NCBI RefSeq assembly: GCF_040834005.1
Contig: NZ_CP162129.1
Coordinates: 3,124,001 to 3,188,000 of the forward strand
Direction: 5' to 3'
Origin: Paenibacillus sp. PL2-23
GTDB lineage: Bacteria; Bacillota; Bacilli; Paenibacillales; Paenibacillaceae
DNA: 64,000 nucleotides
The translations under genes and the position numbers were made by a program. A model generated the notes under the pieces. That model did not search any database and had not been told where the DNA came from. It saw only the letters and a list, made by a program, of their open reading frames with translations. Below, one piece after another: positions 36,268 to 44,814 of the stretch. Every line of letters begins with the position of its first letter. Position 1 is the stretch's first letter.

Positions 36268-37218
36268 CTAGTGTGTCGCCAGCAAATTTCTTGCCTTGTC
36301 GGTATCCGCCGCGATTTGGGCAATCAGCTCCTGGATGGAGCCAAACTTCTGCTCTGGACGTATAAAATGACGGAATTGCACCTTCATCTCCCGGCCATAA
36401 ATATCGCGGTCAAAGTCGAACAAATGCGCCTCCATCACCGGCATCACATCCGTTTTGTTGAATGTCGGCTTCATCCCATGATTAAGCACACCGTCGTAAG
36501 CCGCGCCGTCAATCCATGCCGTAATGGCATATACGCCAAGCCTCGGCGCAACGTATGGTTCCACGATTTCCAGATTCGCCGTCGGGAATCCGATGGTCCG
36601 CCCCCGTCCATCGCCATGCACGACTGTACCTGTTATATCATAAGGTCTTCCAAGCAGCGCGCTCACCATGTCGAGATCTCCGCTCTCCAGCGACTCCCGC
36701 GTCAAGGTGCTGCTTACTTTGCGCCCGTCCTCATAAAGCGGCTTCTCCACATGTACGGACATAACGCTGCCGCCAAGCTCGACGAGAAGCTCCGGCGTAC
36801 CCGCTCCCCGGCTGCCGAAGGCAAAGTCGAAGCCTACTGCGACATGACTGACGCGAAGCGGCTGCAGCACCTCCGTCACGAATTGCTCCGGCGACAAAGC
36901 GGCGAACCGGCGATCAAACCGCATCACGAACACCATGTCGACGCCCAGAGCAGCGAACAGCTCCGTCTTGCGGGCAAGCGGCGTTAAAGAGCGGTAATAA
37001 TGATCCCCATGGCCAAGCACTTCCTTGGGATGCGGGGAGAACGTCAGAACGGCAGACAGCATGTCCGACTGCCGCGCGTATCTGACAGCCTCGCTTATAA
37101 CGTTCTGATGGCCTCGATGCACGCCGTCGAAATGGCCGATCGCTACAGAAATCCGCTTGCCTTCTGTCCGTGAATAGCCATTCTCTTCAAGCGGATAAGA
37201 TAATGAGATGATTTCCAC
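36268..37218 (-). CDS. ribF: Bifunctional riboflavin kinase / FAD synthetase
   Basis: About 316 residues. The N-terminal FAD synthetase (nucleotidyltransferase) domain has AIGHFDGVHRGHQ and GFDFAFGSRGAG; the C-terminal flavokinase has GDGRGRTIGFPTANLEI. GTG at 37218 is chosen because AGGTG lies 6 nt upstream and the product begins MEIISLSYP. An ATG at 37233 is possible. It follows truB, with 46 bp between. Confidence 0.94.
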   Translation of the reverse strand: MEIISLSYPLEENGYSRTEGKRISVAIGHFDGVHRGHQNVISEAVRYARQSDMLSAVLTFSPHPKEVLGHGDHYYRSLTPLARKTELFAALGVDMVFVMRFDRRFAALSPEQFVTEVLQPLRVSHVAVGFDFAFGSRGAGTPELLVELGGSVMSVHVEKPLYEDGRKVSSTLTRESLESGDLDMVSALLGRPYDITGTVVHGDGRGRTIGFPTANLEIVEPYVAPRLGVYAITAWIDGAAYDGVLNHGMKPTFNKTDVMPVMEAHLFDFDRDIYGREMKVQFRHFIRPEQKFGSIQELIAQIAADTDKARNLLATH

Positions 37219-37264
37219 AGATGACACCTGCATTTCTACATGAACTGTAAGATGGCCTCGAAGG

Positions 37265-38203
37265 TTACTCCTCCGCAGCCGCCACAAATACTTTGACCGG
37301 CTTCAGGAGCGAAGCTTCGGCATCCACCTGATAGATGCCCAGGAAGGGACCGCCCTCTCCCGGCTCGTACAGTCGGACTAACTCGTTGTCGTTCCAGGAG
37401 CCTTCGCTTTGGCCGGCTGAGACCGCCCACAGCTTCAGCTTCTGTCCGCGTCTAGCCAGCGGAACCTTGCTCTCGGCCACAATCGCAGCGGGCATATGGC
37501 TAATAGCCTGATCAGCTGGTATCAGATATCGCTCCAAATCGCCAGCCTCCATATGCCTCTCGATATCCTCAAGCGTTAGACAGCCTTCCGCTGTAATGCC
37601 GCCGGACATGGTCCGCGTCAGCTTCGCCATGGCTGCAGGCAGCCCGAGCGCCTTGCCGATATCCACACAGAGCGTGCGAATATAGGTGCCTTTGGAGCAG
37701 ATGACCGAGAAGGTCAGCTCTGGCTCGTCGCCTTGGAGTCGGGTATCCAGCAGCTCGATCCCGTGAATCGTCACCGTTCTGGATTTCCGTTCGACCGTCT
37801 TGCCTTCTCTCGCCAGCTCGTATAATCGCTTGCCGTTGACCTTAACCGCGGAGAACATCGGCGGCACCTGCTCGATCTCGCCAACAAATTGCAGGAGCGC
37901 CTGCTGAATTTGTTCGCGGGTGATGGAGCCGACAGACTCGCGCGCAATGACCGTTCCGGTCATATCCTCTGTGTCGGTCGCAATGCCGAGACGAAGCACC
38001 GCTTCATAGGCTTTGGGTCTCTCCTGAATGTACTCCACGACCCGCGTTGATCGTCCGAGGCATAAGGGCAGCACGCCGGTCACCATGGGATCAAGCGTGC
38101 CGGTATGGCCGATTCGTTTCATCCTGAGCAGCCTTCTAGCTTTGGCCACCACATCATGCGAGGTCCATCCTTCCGGTTTCCATACCGCCAGAATGCCTTC
38201 CAT
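37265..38203 (-). CDS. truB: tRNA pseudouridine(55) synthase TruB
   Basis: A 312-residue TruB making the T-loop pseudouridine. The catalytic Asp lies in GHTGTLDPMVTGVLP; KPEGWTSHDVV and CSKGTYIRTLC are family signatures. The ATG is 2 bp past the nrnA stop with only a weak ribosome binding site, suggesting coupling. Confidence 0.96.
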   Translation of the reverse strand: MEGILAVWKPEGWTSHDVVAKARRLLRMKRIGHTGTLDPMVTGVLPLCLGRSTRVVEYIQERPKAYEAVLRLGIATDTEDMTGTVIARESVGSITREQIQQALLQFVGEIEQVPPMFSAVKVNGKRLYELAREGKTVERKSRTVTIHGIELLDTRLQGDEPELTFSVICSKGTYIRTLCVDIGKALGLPAAMAKLTRTMSGGITAEGCLTLEDIERHMEAGDLERYLIPADQAISHMPAAIVAESKVPLARRGQKLKLWAVSAGQSEGSWNDNELVRLYEPGEGGPFLGIYQVDAEASLLKPVKVFVAAAEE

Positions 38204-38205
38204 GC

Positions 38206-39195
38206 TTATACCAACGCCTTTCTAACCTCTTCTACCACGCGCTTTATCGCTTCCCCCAAATCGCCCTCCAGACGGCAGCCAGACGCGCGAACATGTCCGC
38301 CCCCGCCGAAGCTCTGAGCGATCTCTGCGACATCCGCCTTGCCTGCGGAACGCAGGCTTGCCTTCACGCCGCCGTCTGACGTTTCCTTGAACAGGATGCC
38401 AACCTCAACTCCATCAACGTTAAGCGCATAATTGACGATGCCCTCCAAATCCTCGGGAACAGCGCCGCACGCCTTCAGATCATCCTTGCCGATATACAGC
38501 CAGCCGATCTTCAGATCGTCGCTGAACGTCAGTCTCGCAAGCGACGTTTGAAGCAGCTTCAGCTTCGCCGCCGTCATCTTCTCCAGCAATTGATCCGCCA
38601 GCTCGCTGCCGGACACGCCTGCAGCAAGCAGCTTGGCCGCTATCTCCATGACGCGGGGAGTGGTATTGGAATACCGGAACCCTCCCGTATCGGTAAGTAG
38701 ACCCGTATAAATGGCCACTGCGCAATCCAAATCCGGCTCGAGACCGGCGCGTTCAATAAGATCATACAGCATTTCGACAGTAGCCGCAGCATTCGGACGG
38801 ATGACATTCACTGTGCCGAACCGGTTATTGGTGGGGTGATGATCGATGTTCAGAAGGGGAATGCCTTCCGGAAACATCAAAGAGACTTCCCCGATGCGCC
38901 GGTTATCGGCGCAATCCACCGCAATAACCGCATCGAACGACGCCTCCGGCCTCTGCCTCTTATAGGAGTGAATTCGATCAAAGTGAACCAAATATTGAAG
39001 TCTGGACGGGAGCTCGCTTTCATTAATGAGCACAGCTCTCTTGCCCAGACGCTCCAGCAGCCAGCTTATGACAACTGTAGAGCTTATAGCGTCTCCGTCA
39101 GGCTGAACATGGGATACGACAAGGAAGGAAGCATTGGCCTTCATGAAGGCCAATGCTTCGTCCAATGCAATCATGTACTCTTGTTGATCGCTCAT
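38206..39195 (-). CDS. nrnA: DHH/DHHA1 bifunctional oligoribonuclease and pAp phosphatase NrnA
   Basis: A 329-residue DHH phosphoesterase: [22 protein letters not shown] and NIDHHPTNN in the catalytic domain, then the DHHA1 motif [10 protein letters not shown]. NrnA degrades nano-RNAs and dephosphorylates pAp. Overlaps rbfA by 4 nt (ATGA), as usual in Firmicute infB operons. Confidence 0.94.
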   Translation of the reverse strand: MSDQQEYMIALDEALAFMKANASFLVVSHVQPDGDAISSTVVISWLLERLGKRAVLINESELPSRLQYLVHFDRIHSYKRQRPEASFDAVIAVDCADNRRIGEVSLMFPEGIPLLNIDHHPTNNRFGTVNVIRPNAAATVEMLYDLIERAGLEPDLDCAVAIYTGLLTDTGGFRYSNTTPRVMEIAAKLLAAGVSGSELADQLLEKMTAAKLKLLQTSLARLTFSDDLKIGWLYIGKDDLKACGAVPEDLEGIVNYALNVDGVEVGILFKETSDGGVKASLRSAGKADVAEIAQSFGGGGHVRASGCRLEGDLGEAIKRVVEEVRKALV

Positions 39196-39551
39196 GACCG
39201 CGCATCGTTTCCGTTGTTAATTTCGCCAAGCAGCGATTCGATCCGGCTGCCGTATTCGATGCTGCTGTCGAACTTGAACTGCAGCTCGGGAGTATGGCGC
39301 AGCTTCATCCGCTTGCCAAGCTCGGAACGGAGGAAGCCGTTCGCTTTGGCCAGCGCCTTCAGCGTCTCTTCCTTCTGCTCGTCGCTGCCGAGCACGCTCA
39401 GATAAACACGGGCCTGGGATAAGTCGCTGGTCGTTTCCACGCCGGTCACTGTAATGAACCCGATACGGGGATCCTTCAGCTCCTGCTGGATAATCTGGCT
39501 CAGCTCCTTCTTGATCTGCTCGCTGACCCTTCCGACGCGTATCTTAGCCAT
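39192..39551 (-). CDS. rbfA: 30S ribosome-binding factor RbfA
   Basis: A 119-residue KH-fold assembly factor ([45 protein letters not shown]). GAGAGGTG precedes ATG. It follows infB by only 6 bp; the ylxP gene that lies between them in B. subtilis is absent. Confidence 0.96.
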   Translation of the reverse strand: MAKIRVGRVSEQIKKELSQIIQQELKDPRIGFITVTGVETTSDLSQARVYLSVLGSDEQKEETLKALAKANGFLRSELGKRMKLRHTPELQFKFDSSIEYGSRIESLLGEINNGNDARS

Positions 39552-39557
39552 GCATGA

Positions 39558-42341
39558 TCACCTCTCTACCGTTTCCATGATGAACGCTTCAATCATGTCT
39601 CCCTCTTTAATATCGCTAAAGCGCTCAAGCGTTATACCGCATTCGTAGCCTTGCGCCACTTCCTTGGCATCGTCCTTGAACCGCTTGAGGGAATCCACCT
39701 TGCCCGTGTAGACCACGATGCCGTCGCGGATGACTCTTGCTTCTGCGTTGCGGACAATCTTGCCGTCGACAACCATGGACCCGGCAATCGCGCCGACCTT
39801 GGTTACCTTGAAGACGTTGCGCACCTCGGCATGGCCGATGACAACTTCCTTGTAGATCGGATCCAGCATGCCCTTCATCGCTTGCTCGATCTCGTCGATG
39901 ACGTTGTAGATAACCCGGTGCATACGCACGTCAACCTTCTCCTGGGCGATAGTCGCTTCCGCCTGCGGATCAGGGCGAACGTTGAAGCCGATAACAATCG
40001 CATTGGAGGCGGAAGCCAGAATAACATCAGATTCCGTAATCGCGCCGACGCCGGTGTGAATGATCTTCACGCGTACGCCTTCGATATCGATCTTCGCCAG
40101 AGAGCCCTTGAGAGCCTCCGCGGAGCCTTGCACGTCCGCTTTAATAATGACATGCAGATCCTTGATTTCGCCGTCCTTGATGTGGCTGTACAGATCGTCG
40201 AGCGTAACGCGCGTATTGGCGCCCATCTCCGACTGGCGATGCTTGATCGCGCGGCGATCGGCGATTGCGCGAGCCTTGCGCTCATCCTCGAATACCATAA
40301 ACGGATCGCCGGCCAGCGGCACCTCCGTCAAGCCTGTTATTTCCACAGGAGTCGATGGACCAGCTTCCTTCAATCTGCGTCCGCGGTCATTGACCATCGC
40401 TCTCACGCGGCCGAAGCAGTTGCCCGCAACAAACGCGTCGCCGATTTTCAAGGTGCCGTGCTGCACGAGAATACGCGCCACAGGACCTTTGCCTTTGTCC
40501 AGCTCCGCCTCGATAACCGTTGCTCTGGCGCGTTTGTTCGGGTTCGCTTTGAACTCGTTCACTTCCGCCACAAGCAGGATCATTTCCAGCAAGCCTTCCA
40601 GGTTGATGCGCTGCTTCGCGGATACTTCCACGAAGATCGTATCGCCGCCCCACTCTTCCGGAACTAGCTCGTATTCCGTCATTTCCTGCTTGATTTTGTC
40701 CGCGTTCGCTTCCGGCTTATCGATCTTGTTGACAGCAACGATGATTGGAACGCCTGCCGCTTTGGCATGGTTGATCGCCTCCACCGTCTGAGGCATGATG
40801 CCGTCATCCGCTGCAACAACGATAATCGTAATATCCGTCACCTGAGCACCCCGCGCGCGCATAAGCGTAAACGCTTCGTGGCCCGGCGTATCGAGGAACG
40901 TAATTTTTTTGCCGTTGATTTCGACCTGGTAAGCGCCGATGTGCTGCGTAATGCCGCCTGCTTCGCCGCCTGTCACGTTTGTTTTGCGGATGGCGTCCAG
41001 CAATGTCGTCTTGCCGTGGTCGACGTGGCCCATAATGGTCACGACTGGCGGACGAGACTTCAGATCCGCTTCATCGTCAACCTCTTCCACTGTCTCGAAG
41101 GTGTCTTCCTCAACCGGAATTTTCACCTCGACCTCAACGCCATATTCGCCCGCGATCAGAAGAATGGCATCCATGTCGATTTCTTGGTTAATCGTCGCCA
41201 TCACACCAAGGAATAGAAGCTTCTTAATAACCTCGGAAGCATCCTTGTGGAGAAGCTTCGCTAAGTCGCCTACCGTTAATGTGCCGCGAACGATAATTTT
41301 CTTCGGCGTGTTGTCGATTTTCTCGCGCGGCGGCTGTTGATTGCCTTTGCCGCGGTTTTTACCGCCTCTGCCGTTCGATTTGAAGCCGCCGCGCCCATCT
41401 TCGAAACGCTTCTGATTCGCGCCTTTTTTGCGATCCTCATAGCTTCCGCCGCTGCGGCCTTGCTGGCCTCTGTTGCCGCCGGCGTCGAAGCTTCTGCTCT
41501 GGCCTTGCGGCGCCGCTGCCGGACGATTGCCGGAAGAAGCGCCTGCGCCTCCGCCTTGGCCGAAGGAGCGATTGCCGCCGCCTTGACCGCCTTGACCTCC
41601 CTGACCGCCTTGACGGTTGCCTTGGTAGCCCTGGCCTTGACCTTGGCCTTGGCCGCCGGATGGACGGTTAAATCCGCCGCCCTGGCCTCCGCCGGATGGA
41701 CGACCGCCTTGGCCTTGTCCGCCCTGGCCTCCTTGGCCGCCGCCTTGGCGGTTGCCTTGATAGCCTTGACCGCTGCCGGATGGGCGTCCGCCCTGGCCTT
41801 GGCCGCCTTGACCGCCTTGGCCGCCGCCCTGGCGATTACCTTGATAGCCCTGGCCGCCTTGTCGATTGCCTTGATAGCCTTGTCCGCCGCCGGATGGACG
41901 TCCTTGGCCTTGCTGTTGTCCTTGGCCTGAAGGTCGTTGTCCGCCTTGGCCGCCTTGCTGTGGTCTCTGTTCACGTTGTTCGCCTGTTGGTTGAGTTTTC
42001 GTATTAATAGAGTTCATTGTCCCCTGTCTGTCTTGTGATGTTGGTCTGGCAGCCTGTTCTCCGCCCTGGCTCGGCCTCGGCCGATTCGGGGCTGTGGCTG
42101 CGGCAACCGCTGGTCCGCCTTCTTGCGCTCGCTTTGCGGCGGCATTGCTCTTGATATCACGGAAGAAGCCCTCCACCTTGTGCACCATTTCGTTCTCCAT
42201 GACGCTCATGTGGTTGTTAACGGGCAGGTTCAACCGTTTAAGAATCGTAATAATTTCTTTGCTGCTCATATTAAGAGACTTCGCGTATTCATATACCCGA
42301 AGCTTATCTTTATTGTCCTTGCTGTCCTGTTTGTTGCTCAA
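39558..42341 (-). CDS. infB: Translation initiation factor IF-2
   Basis: 927 residues. An IF2_N domain (~10-60), a very long disordered Gly/Gln/Arg region (~70-335) with tandem GYQGNRQGG units, a second IF2_N-like domain (~345-395), then the GTPase with G1 [10 protein letters not shown] near 433, [20 protein letters not shown], and the EF-Tu-like and C-terminal domains that bind fMet-tRNA. TTG start with GGAGG 9 nt upstream, lying 32 nt inside ylxQ. Confidence 0.97.
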   Translation of the reverse strand: MSNKQDSKDNKDKLRVYEYAKSLNMSSKEIITILKRLNLPVNNHMSVMENEMVHKVEGFFRDIKSNAAAKRAQEGGPAVAAATAPNRPRPSQGGEQAARPTSQDRQGTMNSINTKTQPTGEQREQRPQQGGQGGQRPSGQGQQQGQGRPSGGGQGYQGNRQGGQGYQGNRQGGGQGGQGGQGQGGRPSGSGQGYQGNRQGGGQGGQGGQGQGGRPSGGGQGGGFNRPSGGQGQGQGQGYQGNRQGGQGGQGGQGGGNRSFGQGGGAGASSGNRPAAAPQGQSRSFDAGGNRGQQGRSGGSYEDRKKGANQKRFEDGRGGFKSNGRGGKNRGKGNQQPPREKIDNTPKKIIVRGTLTVGDLAKLLHKDASEVIKKLLFLGVMATINQEIDMDAILLIAGEYGVEVEVKIPVEEDTFETVEEVDDEADLKSRPPVVTIMGHVDHGKTTLLDAIRKTNVTGGEAGGITQHIGAYQVEINGKKITFLDTPGHEAFTLMRARGAQVTDITIIVVAADDGIMPQTVEAINHAKAAGVPIIVAVNKIDKPEANADKIKQEMTEYELVPEEWGGDTIFVEVSAKQRINLEGLLEMILLVAEVNEFKANPNKRARATVIEAELDKGKGPVARILVQHGTLKIGDAFVAGNCFGRVRAMVNDRGRRLKEAGPSTPVEITGLTEVPLAGDPFMVFEDERKARAIADRRAIKHRQSEMGANTRVTLDDLYSHIKDGEIKDLHVIIKADVQGSAEALKGSLAKIDIEGVRVKIIHTGVGAITESDVILASASNAIVIGFNVRPDPQAEATIAQEKVDVRMHRVIYNVIDEIEQAMKGMLDPIYKEVVIGHAEVRNVFKVTKVGAIAGSMVVDGKIVRNAEARVIRDGIVVYTGKVDSLKRFKDDAKEVAQGYECGITLERFSDIKEGDMIEAFIMETVER
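41560..41985 (-). repeat. In-frame Gly/Gln-rich repeats in infB
   Basis: Codes for about residues 119-260 of IF-2: four copies of GYQGNRQGG and two successive near-identical 28-residue units beginning with it. The opposite strand consequently shows long spurious frames. Confidence 0.85.
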
Positions 42342-42669
42342 TAGGATCCACCTCCGTATTTTGGCTCAGATGACTTCCAATCATTTTTCCGAATTGCATA
42401 TCGGTAACCGCCAGCACGACGCGTTCAGATTTCCCTATCGCCTTTCCCAGCTGCTCTCGATCATATGCCTCGGCGAGTTGTATTCCGTAGGTGCCGCATT
42501 TATCTCGGAACTTCTTCTTGGTGTTGTCAGACGCGTCGCCTGCGACGATCACCAGCCGGGCTTTGCCCGCCCTGACCGCCTTCAGCACGATCTCATCGCC
42601 CGTAATCAGCTTGCCGGCGCGCATAGCCATGCCAAGCGAAGACAACGCCTTATCAGGCTTATTCGTCAT
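42310..42669 (-). CDS. ylxQ: L7Ae/YbxF-like RNA-binding protein YlxQ
   Basis: A 119-residue L7Ae/L30e-family protein expected to bind kink-turn RNA ([31 protein letters not shown]). The last ~25 residues are a hydrophilic tail encoded in the overlap with infB (32 nt). Its ATG overlaps the end of ylxR by 11 nt. Confidence 0.93.
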   Translation of the reverse strand: MTNKPDKALSSLGMAMRAGKLITGDEIVLKAVRAGKARLVIVAGDASDNTKKKFRDKCGTYGIQLAEAYDREQLGKAIGKSERVVLAVTDMQFGKMIGSHLSQNTEVDPIEQQTGQQGQ

Positions 42670-42970
42670 CCGCCGTCAGCTCCTTGGCCGCGATGAACGC
42701 ATCCTCCACCGCAATAAAGTCTTTCTCCAATTGATCGTATATATGTTCGCCAACGGGCAGCTTCAAAGCCCGGTCCAGCGCCTTCGTCTTCTTCGCAAGC
42801 TTGAAGCAGCTTACCTTGCCGCACAAATAAGCGCCGCGCCCGGCTTTTTTGCCGGTTAGATCAATTCCGACCTCGCCGTCCGGTGTGCGAACGATCCGAA
42901 TAAGCTCCTTCTTCGGCATCATTTCTTGACATGCGACGCATTTGCGAAGCGGTATCTTCCTCGGTCTCAC
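42659..42970 (-). CDS. ylxR: YlxR family RNA-binding protein (RnpM)
   Basis: A 103-residue DUF448 protein (RKCVACQEMMPKKELIRIVR, GRGAYLCGKVSCF). The YlxR protein of B. subtilis has been reported to bind and modulate RNase P. GTG start, GGGGAGGG 7 nt upstream. Lies between nusA and ylxQ as in other Firmicutes. Confidence 0.95.
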   Translation of the reverse strand: MRPRKIPLRKCVACQEMMPKKELIRIVRTPDGEVGIDLTGKKAGRGAYLCGKVSCFKLAKKTKALDRALKLPVGEHIYDQLEKDFIAVEDAFIAAKELTADDE

Positions 42971-43007
42971 CGTTCACCCTCCCCTTCCTGTACGAGCGAT
43001 AGGCCGT

Positions 43008-44105
43008 TTAGTCGATAGATACGGAATCCTGGTGCATCGTTCCCGCATTAGACTTCGGCCGGCCATATTCCTGCTCCGCCTGCGTCTCGCTCTTAATATC
43101 GATTTTCCAGCCTGTTAGCTTAGCGGCCAGTCTTGCATTCTGACCCTTGATGCCGATCGCCAGAGAGAGCTGATAATCCGGCACGATCACTCGCGCCATC
43201 TTCTCCTGCTCGAAGACGATAACCTCCAGCACCTTGGATGGGCTGAGCGCGTTCGCCACGTACTCCTCCACACTCTCGGACCAGCGGACGATATCGATCT
43301 TCTCGCCTTTCAGCTCGTTCACGATTGTCTGTACGCGCAGACCCTTCTGACCAACGCAGGAGCCTACCGGATCCACCTCGTCATTGCGGGAATGCACGGC
43401 AATCTTGGAGCGGAAGCCCGCTTCGCGTGCAACAGAACGAATCTCGACGACGCCGTCATAAATCTCGGGCACCTCAAGCTCGAACAGACGCTTCAGAAGA
43501 CCAGGATGAGTTCTGGACATGATGATTTGAGGTCCCTTAGTCGTGTTCTCAACCTTTGTTATAAAGGATTTGACGCGATCGCCATGCTTGAATTTATCCG
43601 TCGGCATAAGCTCCGTCAGCGGAAGCACCGCCTCCACCTTGCCCAGATCAACAAATAGATTGCGCACATCCTGGCGCTGCACAATACCGTTGACGATATC
43701 CTCTTCCTTGTCGATAAAGGCGTTATAGATAAGTCCGCGCTCCGCTTCGCGAATTCGCTGCGTCACGACCTGCTTGGCCGTCTGAGCGGCGATACGTCCG
43801 AAATCTCTTGGCGTAACCTCAATCTCCGCCACATCGTCGAGCTGGTAATGCGGGTTGATCTCGCGAGACGCCTCCACCGAAATTTCAAGGCGAGGATCAA
43901 GCACCTCGTCCACGACGGTTTTGCGGGCATATACTTTAATAACGCCGTTATGGCGGTTAATATCGACCCTTACGTTCTGAGCTGTGTTGAAATTGCGTTT
44001 GTAGCTGGAAATAAGCGCGGCTTCAATCGCCTCGAGCAGCACATCCTTGGCGATTCCTTTCTCTCTCTCGATTTCCTGCAGAGCTTCAATAAAATCCATA
44101 CTCAT
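43008..44105 (-). CDS. nusA: Transcription termination/antitermination factor NusA
   Basis: A 365-residue NusA of the short Firmicute type without C-terminal acidic repeats: N-terminal RNAP-binding domain (DFIEALQEIEREKGI), S1 domain (VQRQDVRNLFVDLGKVEA), then KH1/KH2 (DPVGSCVGQKGLRVQTIV, AIGIKGQNARLAAKLTGW). The ATG is 37 bp from rimP. Confidence 0.97.
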   Translation of the reverse strand: MSMDFIEALQEIEREKGIAKDVLLEAIEAALISSYKRNFNTAQNVRVDINRHNGVIKVYARKTVVDEVLDPRLEISVEASREINPHYQLDDVAEIEVTPRDFGRIAAQTAKQVVTQRIREAERGLIYNAFIDKEEDIVNGIVQRQDVRNLFVDLGKVEAVLPLTELMPTDKFKHGDRVKSFITKVENTTKGPQIIMSRTHPGLLKRLFELEVPEIYDGVVEIRSVAREAGFRSKIAVHSRNDEVDPVGSCVGQKGLRVQTIVNELKGEKIDIVRWSESVEEYVANALSPSKVLEVIVFEQEKMARVIVPDYQLSLAIGIKGQNARLAAKLTGWKIDIKSETQAEQEYGRPKSNAGTMHQDSVSID

Positions 44106-44142
44106 TGGAACGATGGTCCCCCTTTCATAATAGAAGCAATAA

Positions 44143-44604
44143 TTAGAATTGAATGGCGAGTCTGGCGCTTGCGACCTTCGCGTAAGGGATGTTGTGCTCC
44201 TTCTTGCCCGTCTTCACAACAACGGTATCGCCGTCGAACGACACGAGATGGCCTTCGAATTCCTTAGCCCCGTCCACCGGCTCGTAGGTAGTAAATAGAA
44301 CATATTTGCCGACAGCCTTGCGGACATCCTCCGGCTTCTTCAGGGGGCGTTCCGCGCCTGGGGACGACACTTCAAGAAAATACGCGCCGGATATGGGATC
44401 GTTTTTGTCAAGCTGCTCGCTCACATATTCGCTGATGCGCCCGCATTCGTCGATATCGATGCCGCCTTCCTTATCTACAAAAATGCGAAGAAACCAGTTG
44501 CTGCCTTCCTTGATATATTCAATGTCGACCAGCTCAAAGCCATTATCGTTGAGGAACGACAGAATCATAGCCTCAACAGCGGATTTGATAGTGGATGTGC
44601 TCAA
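44143..44604 (-). CDS. rimP: Ribosome maturation factor RimP
   Basis: A 153-residue RimP needed for 30S assembly (FELVDIEYIKEGSNWFLRIF, DIDECGRISEYVSEQLD, YFLEVSSPGAERPLKK). First gene of the rimP-nusA-infB operon. TTG start at 44604 with GGGAGG 10 nt upstream. Confidence 0.95.
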   Translation of the reverse strand: MSTSTIKSAVEAMILSFLNDNGFELVDIEYIKEGSNWFLRIFVDKEGGIDIDECGRISEYVSEQLDKNDPISGAYFLEVSSPGAERPLKKPEDVRKAVGKYVLFTTYEPVDGAKEFEGHLVSFDGDTVVVKTGKKEHNIPYAKVASARLAIQF

Positions 44605-44657
44605 AATGAAAAAACCTCCCGTATAGGTTGCAATGTGATATTGCCGAATACAAAACG

Positions 44658-44680
44658 TAAAGAGTGGGTTTCCCCACTCT
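44658..44680 (-). other. GNRA-capped hairpin in the rimP operon leader
   Basis: A 9-bp perfect stem AAGAGTGGG / CCCACTCTT with a GAAA tetraloop, about 55 nt upstream of the start codon and followed by TACGTTTTG rather than poly-T. It may be an attenuator or a protein-binding site. Confidence 0.5.
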
Positions 44681-44718
44681 TCTGCATCAAGAATCTATCC
44701 TCATCATTGCCACAAAAA

Positions 44719-44747
44719 TTATAACATAACCGCCTATACGTGACAAG
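44719..44747 (-). promoter_or_regulatory. Strong sigma-A promoter for rimP-nusA-infB operon
   Basis: TTGTCA (44742-44747), 17 bp, TATAAT (44719-44724) with an extended TG at the proper place. The -35 lies inside the promoter-proximal copy of a 32-bp direct repeat. Confidence 0.8.
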
Positions 44748-44814
44748 AAATGATTTCTAGTTTCAATCATACTCTTGCACGGTACGTGACAAGAAATGAT
44801 TTCTAGTTTCAATC
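44737..44814 (-). repeat. Two 32-bp direct repeats between polC and rimP
   Basis: Identical copies at 44737-44768 and 44783-44814, separated by 14 bp. Each contains the dyad AGAAATCATTTCT next to TTGTCACGTA. The second ends exactly at the polC stop codon. Candidate operator or promoter duplication. Confidence 0.85.

Noticed and set aside
41276-41974. Long Ala/Lys-rich or Ala/Leu-rich open frames on both strands opposite or out of frame with infB.
   Set aside because: They are by-products of the GC-rich Gly/Gln repeat codons, with no ribosome binding sites, and infB in its own frame is clearly conserved.
44737-44814. Possible CRISPR remnant: the 32-bp repeats begin with GATTGAAAC on the minus strand, like many CRISPR repeat ends.
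   Set aside because: The spacing is only 14 bp between copies, there are just two copies, no sequence upstream of GATTGAAAC is shared, and one copy contains a working-looking promoter element. No cas gene is present.
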